This document shows positions 52,965-61,983 of a DNA stretch of 64,000 nucleotides, in pieces. Both the position numbers and the translations under genes were made by a program. How positions within the stretch are numbered: the stretch's first letter is position 1; every line of letters begins with the position of its first letter. The DNA is taken from contig NC_017385.1 of the NCBI RefSeq assembly GCF_000223375.1, positions 1-64,000 of the forward strand, in the 5' to 3' direction. The notes under the pieces are model-generated. The model did no database searches. It was not told the origin of the DNA and worked only from the letters and a program-made list of their open reading frames with translations. The DNA comes from Ketogulonicigenium vulgare WSH-001 (GTDB lineage Bacteria; Pseudomonadota; Alphaproteobacteria; Rhodobacterales; Rhodobacteraceae).

Positions 52965-53941
52965 AGCGGCCTGCGCGCCAGAAAGAGAAAGAACGGTGCG
53001 CCGATCAGCGCGGTGATGGCTCCGGCCGGTGTCTCGGATGGAAAGGCAACCCAACGCGCCGCGATATCCGACGCAAGCAGCAGGTTCGCGCCCAACAGCG
53101 CGCTGAGCGGGGTCACAAGGCGGTAATCCGCGCCGACCATCAACCGCGCCACATTGGGCGCGATCAGCCCGATGAAGGCAATCGGCCCGGTGACCGTCAC
53201 GGTCACACCCACCATGAGGCAGCCGCCCGCGAAAATCGCAAGGCGTAAAGGCACCAGCGATATCCCAAGGGCGCGCGCCGCCTCGTCCCCCAGCGCGACA
53301 ATGTTCAGCCGCGCGGCGACAAATGCCGCCAGCACCGCGGCGGCAAGCGCCGTCACCGCCAGCAACCGCACATCCGCATAGCCCGTGTTTGCCAGCGACC
53401 CCGCCAGCCAGTTCAGCACGCCTAAGGCGCGCTCCTCGGCCAATAGCACCACGAGGCGCGTCAGCCCCGCGCAAAGCGCAGCCATCGTCATCCCGGCCAA
53501 GATCAACCGCACCCGCGCCGCATCCGGCGACCAAGAGGCCCCCAGCGTCATGACCAGCGCCCATGCCACCGCGCCGCCCGTTGCTGCGGCAAGCGGCGGG
53601 GCAATCGGCAGAGCGATCACGCCGCTGCTGACCAGCGCCAGCCCAAGGCTCGCGCCGCCCGTCACCCCCATCAGCGCGGGCGAGGCCAGGCGGTTGCGCG
53701 TAATGCCCTGCATCAGCGCGCCGCACAGCCCCATCATCCCCCCGATCAGCACCGCACAAAGCGCGCGCGGCACGCGGATCTGCGCAATGATCTGGGTCAT
53801 CGTGCTGCTTTCTCCCCAGCCGATCAGCGGCAGCGCCTGCGTGATCGACAGGGGAAAGGTGGAAAAGGCGATCAGCGACCACGCGAATAGCACCACCCCC
53901 AGTAGGGTGGTGCCAGTGGTCATGATAAGGCCGCGCGGCAT
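52961..53941 (-). CDS. Iron-siderophore ABC transporter permease (FecC type)
   Basis: 326 residues from the ATG at 53941; the ATG at 53923 is an alternative. RVPRALCAVLIGGMMGLCGA, LMQGITRNRLASPALMGVTG, RAALGISLVPLRLA-like coupling segment and GPIAFIGLIAPNVARLMVG are seen. It begins 5 bases after the binding-protein stop and overlaps the next permease gene by 4 bases. Confidence 0.92.
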   Translation of the reverse strand: MPRGLIMTTGTTLLGVVLFAWSLIAFSTFPLSITQALPLIGWGESSTMTQIIAQIRVPRALCAVLIGGMMGLCGALMQGITRNRLASPALMGVTGGASLGLALVSSGVIALPIAPPLAAATGGAVAWALVMTLGASWSPDAARVRLILAGMTMAALCAGLTRLVVLLAEERALGVLNWLAGSLANTGYADVRLLAVTALAAAVLAAFVAARLNIVALGDEAARALGISLVPLRLAIFAGGCLMVGVTVTVTGPIAFIGLIAPNVARLMVGADYRLVTPLSALLGANLLLASDIAARWVAFPSETPAGAITALIGAPFFLFLARRPL

Positions 53942-53946
53942 GTGGC

Positions 53947-54867
53947 TTATTCGACTTCGGCAAACGTGCCTTGCAAGATGTGCAGGGCATCGTCGGCGAT
54001 CCGCTCGGCGGCCATGATGCCGCGGTTGCGTGCCCAGACATTGCTGTCGACCGAGACGACATGGCCCTCGGCCTGCGCCGCTTTCAACACGTTCCACAGC
54101 GGCGCGCTTGACCATTGATCGATGATCGAGGGACGACGGTAATGACCGACCAACAGGTAGTCGGGATCAAGCGCCAGCAGCTGTTCAATCGAGGCGAATT
54201 CATAGGCGTCGCCGCCGTCGCGGATCGCGGGCACCGTCAGCCCCAGCGCCGCCAGAACCGAACCGTCATAGCTGTCGGGCCCGTGCAGCGAGAGGCTGTC
54301 CTCGCGCGCGGCGCCGAAAATCACGGTGGTACCGGGTGTGACCAATGCCTGCATCTGGGTCGCGTAATCTTGCATGATCGCGGCATGTTGGGTCAGGCGG
54401 GCGTCCATCTGGGGCGTTTTGCCCACAGCCTCGCCGATCAGGCGGGCGGATTTCAGGCTATCCGCGTAATCTTCACCGCGCGAGGGCAGCAGCAGCGTCG
54501 GCGCAATGGCGGATAGCGCGTCATAGGCGGCCGCGTGGCGGTCCAGGTCGGCGATGATCAGATCGGGCGAGAGGGCGGCGATATCCTCGATCGAGGGCTG
54601 TCCGCGCAGACCGACCGATGTCCAGGGGCCGGTGATGTCGCGGATCGCTTGCGGCAGGCGGGTGATGTCATTGTCATCGGCGACGCCAACGGGCGAGACC
54701 GCGACCGAAGCGAGGGCGTCCACGAACGAGAATTCCAGCGCGACCACCCGCGTGGGCGTATCGGGCAGGGTGATTTCGTGCGTGCCGTCGTTGACGGTGA
54801 TCGGATCGGCGAAAGCGGCCGGTGCCAGCAGCGCCATGCTGCAGGCGAGGGTCAGGGTCAGTCTCAT
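53947..54867 (-). CDS. Iron-siderophore ABC transporter substrate-binding protein (FecB/FepB type)
   Basis: 306 residues. Signal MRLTLTLACSMALLAPAAFA. VNDGTHEITLPDTPTRVVAL is the usual class III binding-protein start, followed by PSIEDIAALSPDLIIADLDR and SIEQLLALDPDYLLVGHYRR. AAGGA lies 8 bases before the start. No TonB-dependent receptor or Fur-type site was recognised nearby, so the siderophore cannot be named. Confidence 0.9.
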   Translation of the reverse strand: MRLTLTLACSMALLAPAAFADPITVNDGTHEITLPDTPTRVVALEFSFVDALASVAVSPVGVADDNDITRLPQAIRDITGPWTSVGLRGQPSIEDIAALSPDLIIADLDRHAAAYDALSAIAPTLLLPSRGEDYADSLKSARLIGEAVGKTPQMDARLTQHAAIMQDYATQMQALVTPGTTVIFGAAREDSLSLHGPDSYDGSVLAALGLTVPAIRDGGDAYEFASIEQLLALDPDYLLVGHYRRPSIIDQWSSAPLWNVLKAAQAEGHVVSVDSNVWARNRGIMAAERIADDALHILQGTFAEVE

Positions 54868-54920
54868 GGAAGGGGTCCTTGGGATGAGAGGCGCGTGGCA
54901 AGGGGGCTGCGCGGATGGCG

Positions 54921-55985
54921 TCAGGTGGGATCTGTCCTTACGCAGGTGATCTGGCGTTGCGGCCACAGGGGCTGCGGCGTGCAGACAAGGCCCAGGGCGC
55001 GGGCATGGGCCTGCGCGGTCGTTGCGATCCCGGCGATAGCGGCGCGAAGCGCATCGCCGGTCAGGGGATCGGGTTGCAGGTTCAGCCGTGCGAGTGCGGC
55101 GGCATAGGCGGGGGTGTGCATCAAGGCGCCGATGCGCGCTTGCCAGGCTGCCGTGATGGCGGGATCGACGCCGGGGGCAAGATACACACCGCGTGCGACG
55201 GGCCAATCCAGCGGCACGCCTTGCTCGCGGGCGGTGGGCGTGTCCGACAGCGCGCCGGGCAGGCGGGTCGGGGCATAGACCGCCAGAATGCGCAAATCCG
55301 TCCCCTGATCAATCGCGGTTTGCGCGGCAGCGGCGTCGTTCAGGCAGGCTTGCACGAAACCCGCGCTCAGGGCTTCCAAACACGAACCGCTGCCCTCGAA
55401 GGCCAAGAATCGCAAATTGCCCGAGGGGATGCCATAGGCGCGCGCCGTCAGCGACAGCCGCATCCGGTCGGGCCCCCACAGCAGACCACCACCGCCAAAC
55501 CCGATCCGATGCGGGTCTTGGGCCGCCTCGCGCATCAGCGCCTCGAGCCCCTGCCATGACGCGTCACCGCGCACGACAACGGCGCCGTAATCGCGCGCCA
55601 GAACCGCCACCCATTGGGGCGCCTGATCGCTGGTCGCGGGCATCTGGCCCAGAGCAAGGTTGTAGATCGAGCCGTCCGCAAAGGCGATCAGTTGATCCGC
55701 GCGCGCATCCGCGCCATGCGAGACCGCGCTATAGGCCGCCGCGCCAACCCCGCCGGGCAGATAGGAACGGGTGACAGCGGTGATCCCAAGACCAGCCGAT
55801 GGCAGCGTTTCGGCCAAAAGCTGGCACGTCATGTCAAAGCCGCCTTGCGGTTGGGCGGGGACAAGGCAGTCGATGCGATCCGGCAAGTCTTGCGCAGGCA
55901 GGGCCAACGGCAGCGCAGTCAGAGCGGTCGCAAGGCTCAGGCAAAAGATGCGGGCAAATCGGGTCACAGCGCGGTCCAAATTCAT
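54921..55985 (-). CDS. TctC/Bug-type tripartite tricarboxylate transporter binding protein
   Basis: 354 residues. Signal RIFCLSLATALTALPLALPA followed by QDLPDRIDCLVPAQPQGGFD, the Bug beta-loop region. GGVGAAAYSAVSHGADA, GFGGGGLLWGPDRMRL and AFEGSGSCLEALSAGFVQAC follow the family layout. No TctA or TctB gene is near. It is encoded beside a TctDE-like two-component system, and Bug proteins are known in some cases to act as ligand sensors for such systems, so a sensory role is likely. It has an unusual number of Cys (about six in the mature part). Confidence 0.85.
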   Translation of the reverse strand: MNLDRAVTRFARIFCLSLATALTALPLALPAQDLPDRIDCLVPAQPQGGFDMTCQLLAETLPSAGLGITAVTRSYLPGGVGAAAYSAVSHGADARADQLIAFADGSIYNLALGQMPATSDQAPQWVAVLARDYGAVVVRGDASWQGLEALMREAAQDPHRIGFGGGGLLWGPDRMRLSLTARAYGIPSGNLRFLAFEGSGSCLEALSAGFVQACLNDAAAAQTAIDQGTDLRILAVYAPTRLPGALSDTPTAREQGVPLDWPVARGVYLAPGVDPAITAAWQARIGALMHTPAYAAALARLNLQPDPLTGDALRAAIAGIATTAQAHARALGLVCTPQPLWPQRQITCVRTDPT

Positions 55986-56042
55986 TATGCGTGCTCTTTA
56001 GCGGATCGAACCTGTCAATTCCCTTTCAATTGACGAAAATAA

Positions 56043-57440
56043 TCAGGAATCCATCCGTGCCAGCCGCATGGTAATCTGAAATCCGCCATCAGCCGGATTT
56101 TCCGCGACCAGATCACCGCCATGGGCGCGCGCCACGGTCTGCGCCAGCGACAGGCCAAGGCCGGTGCCGGCACTGCTGCGGTCGCTGCGGATCGTCAGGA
56201 ACGCCTCGCCCAAATGCGCCAGGATCTGCGGCGGTGCACCGCGGCCGTGGTCGCGGATGGTAATCTCGGCCAAGGCACCGCTGCATAGGGAAACCGCGAC
56301 TGTCCCACCCGCAGGGCTATGACGGATCGCATTGTCCAAAAGGTTGCTCAGGCCTTCGAAAATCAGCGTGTCGTCACCTGCGATCATCACCGGGCCATCG
56401 GGCAGATCCAGGTCCAGCGCCACAGTCGCCGCCCGCGCGGGGGCAAGATGTAGGCGCAGAACCTCGGGCAAAAGTGCGGTCAGATCGATTTGCTTCCAAT
56501 TCTGCACATGGGTCGCGGACAGGTTCTCTGCCCGCGCCAGCGTCAGCATTTGCCGGGTCATCTGTGTGGCGCGCGCGATCACCGGACCCATGGCTGCAAT
56601 GGCTTCGCGCTGCGCCTCGGGCGACGGGGTGCTGAGCGCGTAATCCACCTGTAGCTGCAAGACGCTGATCGGCGTGCGCAACTGATGCGAGGCATCGTCC
56701 AAAAACCGTCGCTGGGCGGCATATTGATCCGCATGGCGCTGCAATAATGTGTTGAAGCTGTCGATCAGGGGGCGCGCCTCGGTCGGGATGCTGGCGGTCG
56801 GGATCGGCGACAGATCGTGCGGCGCGCGGCCATCGAACATCTCTTTCAACCGCGTGAGTGGCCGCAGCGAGACGCCGATGCCGACCACCAGCAGGCCAAG
56901 GCCGATCAAACTGATCGACAGATCGCGCACGAAGGCGACATCCGAGACTCGGCGCAGAAAGAGCGCGCGGGATTCGGTGGTTTCGGCAACCTCGACAATC
57001 AGCGATTGCGGCGCATCGGCGCCGTAAAGCGGCTGGGCCAATGGCACGCGCAGGGCGGCACCGCGCAGCTCTTTGCCCAGATAGGTGATGGTGTAAAAAT
57101 GGGGGCGATCACTGCCGATTGCGGGCGGCGGCGGCAGGCCGATATCGCCGATCTGCACCAGCTTGTCATCTGTGCTGACCCGCACATAGATGACACTGGT
57201 CGATGCGGCCTGCAGCGTTGCCAGCAGCGTATAGGGCAGTTGCACCCCCAGCCCGCCATTGGTGGTCGAGATATTCTCCTCGATCGCGCGCACAGCGCCT
57301 GCCAGCGAGCGGTCATAGGCGCTATCGGCCAGCGCGGCGATATTGGAATGCGTGACCCACAGCGAGGAGAGGAACACGAACAGGCTCAGCGGCAACATCC
57401 ACAGCGCCAGCGCAAGGCGCAGGCTGCGGCCCCTAGCCAT
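56043..57440 (-). CDS. TctE-like sensor histidine kinase
   Basis: 465 residues from the ATG at 57440, overlapping the regulator stop by 8 bases. Helix 1 is at about 8-29 and helix 2 at about 174-193, with a periplasmic 2CSK_N-type domain between them (ISTTNGGLGVQLPYTLLATL, FYTITYLGKELRGAALRVPL). The HAMP-like part is followed by the H box FLDDASHQLRTPISVLQ with His252, the N box LSNLLDNAIRHSP, DHGRGAPP and GTGLGLSLA. It would sense a carboxylate, probably through the TctC-type protein, and phosphorylate the downstream regulator. Confidence 0.9.
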   Translation of the reverse strand: MARGRSLRLALALWMLPLSLFVFLSSLWVTHSNIAALADSAYDRSLAGAVRAIEENISTTNGGLGVQLPYTLLATLQAASTSVIYVRVSTDDKLVQIGDIGLPPPPAIGSDRPHFYTITYLGKELRGAALRVPLAQPLYGADAPQSLIVEVAETTESRALFLRRVSDVAFVRDLSISLIGLGLLVVGIGVSLRPLTRLKEMFDGRAPHDLSPIPTASIPTEARPLIDSFNTLLQRHADQYAAQRRFLDDASHQLRTPISVLQLQVDYALSTPSPEAQREAIAAMGPVIARATQMTRQMLTLARAENLSATHVQNWKQIDLTALLPEVLRLHLAPARAATVALDLDLPDGPVMIAGDDTLIFEGLSNLLDNAIRHSPAGGTVAVSLCSGALAEITIRDHGRGAPPQILAHLGEAFLTIRSDRSSAGTGLGLSLAQTVARAHGGDLVAENPADGGFQITMRLARMDS

Positions 57441-58104
57441 TGGCGGCATCCAGCATATAGCCCAGGCCGCGGATCGTCTGAATGGCGGTGTCGCTGCCTT
57501 CCAGCTTGCGGCGCAGGCGATAGACCATGACCTCGACCGCCTCGGGGTTAAGATCTTTGTCATCGCCCACCAGCCGGGCCAGGATCTGCGCCTTTGACAG
57601 TGGATCGCCCGCCCGCTGGATCAGCAGGCGCAGCAGCGCATGTTCACGCGGCGACAGATGCAGCGGCGCGCCGCCCAGCTCGAACCTTTGGCCGTGCTGG
57701 TGATAGGTCAGGCTGCCACAGCGGAAAATGCCCTGCGCATGGCCTGCGCGTCGCCGCAGCAGGGCCGATAGACGCGCCTCAAGCTCTGCCACGGCAAAAG
57801 GTTTCATCATGAAATCATCGGCGCCGATATGCAGCAGATTGACCCTTTCGCTCAGATCATCGCGCGCGGTCAGGATGATGACGGGCAGGCTGGCGCCGGC
57901 GGCACGGATGCGGCGCAGAACCTCGCCGCCATCAATATCGGGCAGGCCCAGATCCAGCAGCAACGCATCGTAATCATCGCTCAATACGCGGTTTACAGCC
58001 AGCAGCCCGCGCTCCTCCCAATCGGCAAGGATGCCCTGCGCGCGCAGGGCTTTGACCAACCATTCGGCGAGCTGTTCATCATCTTCGACCAGCAGACAGC
58101 GCAT
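57433..58104 (-). CDS. TctD-like response regulator (OmpR family)
   Basis: 223 residues from the ATG at 58104, with GGAGGGG four bases upstream; the in-frame ATG at 58119 precedes that site and is unlikely. The receiver domain has VEDDE, the phospho-acceptor Asp51 (LLLDLGLPDIDGG), Thr79 in ILTARDD and Lys101 in FMMKPF. The winged-helix output domain has HLSPREHALLRLLIQRAG and VEVMVYRLRRKLEGSDTAIQ. It is first of the regulator-kinase-binding protein set. Confidence 0.92.
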   Translation of the reverse strand: MRCLLVEDDEQLAEWLVKALRAQGILADWEERGLLAVNRVLSDDYDALLLDLGLPDIDGGEVLRRIRAAGASLPVIILTARDDLSERVNLLHIGADDFMMKPFAVAELEARLSALLRRRAGHAQGIFRCGSLTYHQHGQRFELGGAPLHLSPREHALLRLLIQRAGDPLSKAQILARLVGDDKDLNPEAVEVMVYRLRRKLEGSDTAIQTIRGLGYMLDAANG

Positions 58105-58580
58105 TTTGCCCCTCCGCATCGGCGCGGCGATCCGATTATGCAGGCCCAGTCGCAGATCGAGATGCGCGGGTCAAGGTAATGGCAGGTGCTTTCGATGTTG
58201 CGGGGTCGGACAAGGCGCAGCCCATGCGGCGCGGTGCGCGAAGGATCGGGGTCGATGGATCATGCGTTTAGATCCAGCCGAACTTTTACGCGGCGTCGTT
58301 CATTCTTACGGCAAATCCACCGCGCGCGATCATAATACTATCGCGCGCAGTGCATAACCTGCTGGGCGGCCAATCGCGCGATATAGCCCAACTAAATAAC
58401 TGATTTATAATATATTAAATTGAATTTTGGGCCACTGAACCTGATATTTTGCCGCCAAATCATAACTTCTACTAATGTTTCAATTCCGCGCCGCGTCTTG
58501 GAAGTCACGGGCCTTACCCGTCAATCAGAACCGACAGGCCAGCCACAGGAGGCCGGCCGCGTTTCCAAGGGGGCATCGCG
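58105..58580. other. Intergenic region upstream of the hydantoin gene cluster
   Basis: 476 bases with no gene I can support, between the divergent TctD-like gene and the ABC ATPase remnant. It holds a perfect inverted repeat at 58322-58348 and a markedly A+T-rich stretch at about 58385-58470, the likely promoter area for one or both sides. Codon-like structure is absent; possibly decayed sequence. Confidence 0.5.
58322..58348. promoter_or_regulatory. Inverted repeat in the TctD-hydantoin gap
   Basis: GCGCGCGAT and ATCGCGCGC, perfect 9-base arms with a 9-base A+T-rich spacer; TCGCGCGA recurs at about 58367-58382. Possible regulator site. Confidence 0.45.
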
Positions 58581-58922
58581 ATGGAACAGCAGCCACAGGT
58601 CTTGCGCGTCCGCGTGCTTGACAAGCATCTTGGCGATGTGACGGTCCTGAAGTCCGTCGATCTGACCCTGAAAAAGGACAAGCAGGTCTGTGTGATCGGG
58701 GCATCCGGCGCCGAGCGCGCACCGATGCGGCCCTGCTGCGACCGAGCTGAGGCGCCGATCAGCGGGCAGATTTATATCCACGGCAGCCGCATCGCGCACA
58801 AGACCAGCCGATCCTGTGACCCCTATAGCCGGCGACTGTCGTCCAACAGGGCGGCCAAAGCAGAATTTGGCGTCCCGAAACCCGAACAGCTCAAGGCTTT
58901 GCGGCGATGCATCGCGGCCTGA
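58581..58922 (+). pseudogene. Decayed fragment of an amino-acid-type ABC transporter ATPase
   Basis: 113 codons. The first half aligns with the N-terminus of GlnQ/HisP-type ATPases: LDKHLGDVTVLKSVDLTLKK then VCVIGASG and, further on, EAPISGQIYIHGSRI. The Walker A block, which should read SGKST, is AERAP in register, so the nucleotide-binding Lys is lost. After about residue 75 similarity fades and the frame stops at 58920. There is no signature motif or Walker B. It looks like the dead remains of a transporter once linked to the hydantoin genes that follow 33 bases later. Confidence 0.7.
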
Positions 58923-58955
58923 CAATTGAAAATTCAAGACATAGGAAGGTATGAT

Positions 58956-59882
58956 ATGACCCGAATGATCATCGGCGGCGCCCAAATGGGCGGTATTCAA
59001 AAAGCTGAAACACGCGAACAGGTCGTACAGCGTATGCTGGCGCTGATGGATCAGGCCCATGCGGCGGGCGTGTCCTATCTGGCCTACCCCGAGATGACGC
59101 TCACCACGTTCTTTCCGCGCTATTACGCCGAATCCCGCGCCGATTTCGACCATTGGTTCGAGACCGAGATGCCAAACCCGCAGGTGCAGCCGCTGTTCGA
59201 TCGCGCGCGCGCCTATGGCATGGGTTTCTCGTTCGGTTTTTGCGAACTGACCCCCGAGGGGCAGCATTTCAACACCGCGATTGTCGTGTCGCCGACAGGC
59301 GATATCGTCCTGACCTATCGCAAGACGCATTTGCCCGGTCATGCCGAGTTCGAGCCAGAGCGCACACACCAACACCTTGAAAAGCGTTACTTTTTGCCCG
59401 GCGACACCGGCTTTAACGTGGCACAATCGCAAGGCGTGCAGATGGGGCTGGCGATTTGTAATGACCGCCGCTGGCCCGAAAGCTGGCGTGTGCTGGGGCT
59501 GCAGGGGGTCGAGCTGGTCTCGATCGGGTATAACACGCCCTCGCAGAACAACCTGTCGCGTGATGAGGGGCCGGAAAAACGTCTCTATCACCACGAATTG
59601 TCGGTCTGCGCCGGCGCTTATCAGAACGCGACCTATGCGATTGCGGTCGCCAAATGTGGTCTTGAGGATGGTTATCACATGATCGGTGGATCGATGATCG
59701 TAGATCCCGATGGCTTTGTGATCGCGCGCGCCACGGGTGAGGGCGATGAATTGATCACCGCCGAGGCTGATTTCGACAAATGCGCCTTTGGCCGCTCGAC
59801 CGTGTTCAACTTTGCCCAGCATCGCCGGATCGAACATTACACGCGGATCGCCACGCAAACGGGGGTCGAGGTGCCGCAATGA
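58956..59882 (+). CDS. N-carbamoyl-D-amino acid amidohydrolase (D-carbamoylase)
   Basis: 308 residues from the ATG at 58956 with AGGAAGG five bases upstream. Nitrilase-superfamily triad: Glu46 (YLAYPEMTL), Lys123 (YRKTHLPG) and Cys168 (AICNDRRWPES). Length and motif context match Agrobacterium D-carbamoylase (about 304 residues; CNDRRWPE, RDEGPEKRLYHHE). It converts N-carbamoyl-D-amino acids to D-amino acids, CO2 and ammonia. It overlaps the hydantoinase gene by 4 bases. Confidence 0.9.
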   Translation: MTRMIIGGAQMGGIQKAETREQVVQRMLALMDQAHAAGVSYLAYPEMTLTTFFPRYYAESRADFDHWFETEMPNPQVQPLFDRARAYGMGFSFGFCELTPEGQHFNTAIVVSPTGDIVLTYRKTHLPGHAEFEPERTHQHLEKRYFLPGDTGFNVAQSQGVQMGLAICNDRRWPESWRVLGLQGVELVSIGYNTPSQNNLSRDEGPEKRLYHHELSVCAGAYQNATYAIAVAKCGLEDGYHMIGGSMIVDPDGFVIARATGEGDELITAEADFDKCAFGRSTVFNFAQHRRIEHYTRIATQTGVEVPQ

Positions 59883-61336
59883 CGCAATTCGATACGGTCA
59901 TTCACAGCGGCCAGATCGCGACGGCGGATCAGGTTTTCGCGGGCGATATCGGCATCAAGGACGGCCGCATTATCGCCGTGGCCGAAAAGATCGCGGGCGG
60001 TGAGCGCCGGATTGATGCGGGTGGGCGTATCGTCATGCCCGGCGGCATCGAAGGGCACGCCCATATTGCGCAGGAAAGCTCGGCCGGGGTGATGACGGCG
60101 GATGATTATCTGTCCGGCTCGATCTCGGCGGCCTATGGCGGCAACTCCAGCTTTATCCCCTTTGCGGCGCAGCATCGCGGCCAAAGCATTGATCACGTGC
60201 TGGAAACCTATGGCGCACGGGCGCGCCGTTCTGTCATCGACTATTCGTGGCATCTGATCATCTCGGACCCGACCGAGGCGGTGTTGCAAGACCAGCTACC
60301 GCGCGCGTTTCAGCAAGGCATCACCAGTTTCAAGGTCTTCATGACCTATGATCTGATGAACCTGGGTGACGGCGGGATGCTGGATATCCTGACAGTGGCG
60401 CGCGCACATGGCGCGATCACGATGGTCCATGCCGAGAATAACGACATGGTCAAATGGATGAACCGCCAGCTTGCGGCGCGCGGGCTGACCGCGCCGCGCT
60501 ATCACGCGATCTCGCGCCCCGAACTGGCCGAGGAAGAAGCGATCAACCGCGCGATCCAGCTGGCGAAACTGGCCGATGCGGCGCTGTTCATCGTCCATGT
60601 CTCGACCGCCGGCGGCGCCGCGATTGTGCGGCGCGAAAAGTTCAACGGGGCCAAGCTGTTCGCGGAAACCTGCCCGCAATATCTGGCGCTGACGCGCGAT
60701 GATCTGGATCGACCGGGCACCGAGGGCGCAAAATTCATGTGCTCGCCGCCGTTGCGTGGACGCGAGACGCAGGACGCGCTGTGGCACCATATGGCGATGG
60801 GCACGTTTGAAAGCGTCAGCTCGGATCATGCGCCTTATCGCGCGGATGAAACGGGGAAATTCACCGCAGGCTTTGATGTTGCCTATCCCAAGATCGCCAA
60901 TGGTATGCCCGGGATCGCCATGCGCCTGCCGTGGCTGTTTTCCGAAGGTGTGGTCAAAGGGCGCATCACGCTTGAACAATTCGTGGCGCTGTCCGCGACC
61001 AACGCCGCCAAGACCTTTGGCTGCACGACCAAGGGTCGCATCGCCCCCGGTATGGATGCCGATATCGCGATCTGGAACCCAGACGTCACCCGCACCGTTA
61101 CCCTGGCCGATCAGCACGACAATATGGATTATACCCCGTTCGAGGGCTTGCAGATCACAGGCCGTCCCGAGCATGTGCTGACGCGCGGTGCCAGCGTGAT
61201 CGCGGATGGCAAGCTGGTCGGCACCGAGGGGCAGGGCCAGTTCTTTGGCCGCGCGCCCGTTGATCTGCGCGCACGCCCAGGTGTGGCGCTGCCGGAATTC
61301 GACCCGGCGCAGAACTTTGGCACGGAGCTGCGCTGA
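59879..61336 (+). CDS. D-hydantoinase/dihydropyrimidinase family cyclic amidohydrolase
   Basis: 485 residues from the ATG at 59879. The binuclear zinc ligands are all in place: His60 and His62 (GHAHI), carboxylated Lys152 (SFKVFMTYD), His184 (VHAENNDM), His240 (IVHVSTAGG) and Asp316 (SSDHAPY). The first motif is GHAHIAQ where dihydropyrimidinases more often have HTHM. It opens 5-substituted hydantoins to N-carbamoyl amino acids, which the preceding gene's enzyme then cleaves. Flanked by 4-base and 1-base overlaps, so translationally coupled. Confidence 0.92.
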   Translation: MTQFDTVIHSGQIATADQVFAGDIGIKDGRIIAVAEKIAGGERRIDAGGRIVMPGGIEGHAHIAQESSAGVMTADDYLSGSISAAYGGNSSFIPFAAQHRGQSIDHVLETYGARARRSVIDYSWHLIISDPTEAVLQDQLPRAFQQGITSFKVFMTYDLMNLGDGGMLDILTVARAHGAITMVHAENNDMVKWMNRQLAARGLTAPRYHAISRPELAEEEAINRAIQLAKLADAALFIVHVSTAGGAAIVRREKFNGAKLFAETCPQYLALTRDDLDRPGTEGAKFMCSPPLRGRETQDALWHHMAMGTFESVSSDHAPYRADETGKFTAGFDVAYPKIANGMPGIAMRLPWLFSEGVVKGRITLEQFVALSATNAAKTFGCTTKGRIAPGMDADIAIWNPDVTRTVTLADQHDNMDYTPFEGLQITGRPEHVLTRGASVIADGKLVGTEGQGQFFGRAPVDLRARPGVALPEFDPAQNFGTELR

Positions 61337-61983
61337 TGGGACGTATTCTGGTGGTGAACCCCAATAGCAGCGTCGATGTCACCTCGGGCATTATCGCGGC
61401 GCTGGCCCCGTTCGGCGATCATTTCGAGGTGGTCGGCATGGACGAAGGGCCCGCGACCGTCGCGACTGAGGAACATGTCGCCCGCGCAGGATTGGCCTTT
61501 GCCGAGCTTGCGGCGAGGCGGCCCGATGCGGCGGCTTTCGTCACGGCCTGTTTTTCGGACCCGGGCCTTGATCTGGCGCGTGCCCGCGTGCCGCAGCCGG
61601 TCTTTGGCATTCAAGAGGCTGGGATCCTTTCGGCGCTGGCCGTCGCGGATCGCTTTGGCATCGTCGCGCTGTCGCCCGCCTCGGTCCAGCGCCATCTGCG
61701 TAAGCTGCGTCTGATGGGGGTGGATCGCCGTCTTGCGGGGGAACTCGCGCTGCCGGGGGTTTCGGCCGTAGCTTCGGGGCATGATCCGCGCGTCTTTGAT
61801 ATGCTGGTTGATCTGGTTGGCCAGTTGAAAGATCGCGGTGCAGGGGCTGTCGTGCTGGGCTGTGCCGGTATGGCGCCGATCCGCACGCGGCTCGAGGATC
61901 GCACCGGTGTTGCGATTATCGACCCCGTGATCGCGACCGGTGCCATGGCCCTTGGGTCGCTGGTCGCCCGGCAAGCCGTCTAA
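61336..61983 (+). CDS. Hydantoin/aspartate racemase family protein
   Basis: 215 residues; ATG overlaps the hydantoinase stop by one base. Catalytic Cys72 (VTACFSDPG) and Cys176 (VLGCAGMAPI), with the N-terminal ILVVNPNSS typical of HyuE-type hydantoin racemases. It interconverts D- and L-5-substituted hydantoins so that the D-specific hydantoinase can use the whole pool. It completes the racemase-hydantoinase-carbamoylase pathway. It is shorter than, and clearly different from, the racemase at 24390-25178. Confidence 0.87.
   Translation: MGRILVVNPNSSVDVTSGIIAALAPFGDHFEVVGMDEGPATVATEEHVARAGLAFAELAARRPDAAAFVTACFSDPGLDLARARVPQPVFGIQEAGILSALAVADRFGIVALSPASVQRHLRKLRLMGVDRRLAGELALPGVSAVASGHDPRVFDMLVDLVGQLKDRGAGAVVLGCAGMAPIRTRLEDRTGVAIIDPVIATGAMALGSLVARQAV

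Noticed and set aside
52965..54062. 682-codon frame read as a fused siderophore permease
   Set aside because: Only the part downstream of 52964 is permease. The upstream half is an out-of-frame reading of the FecC-type gene with abnormal Gly/Arg/Ala content.
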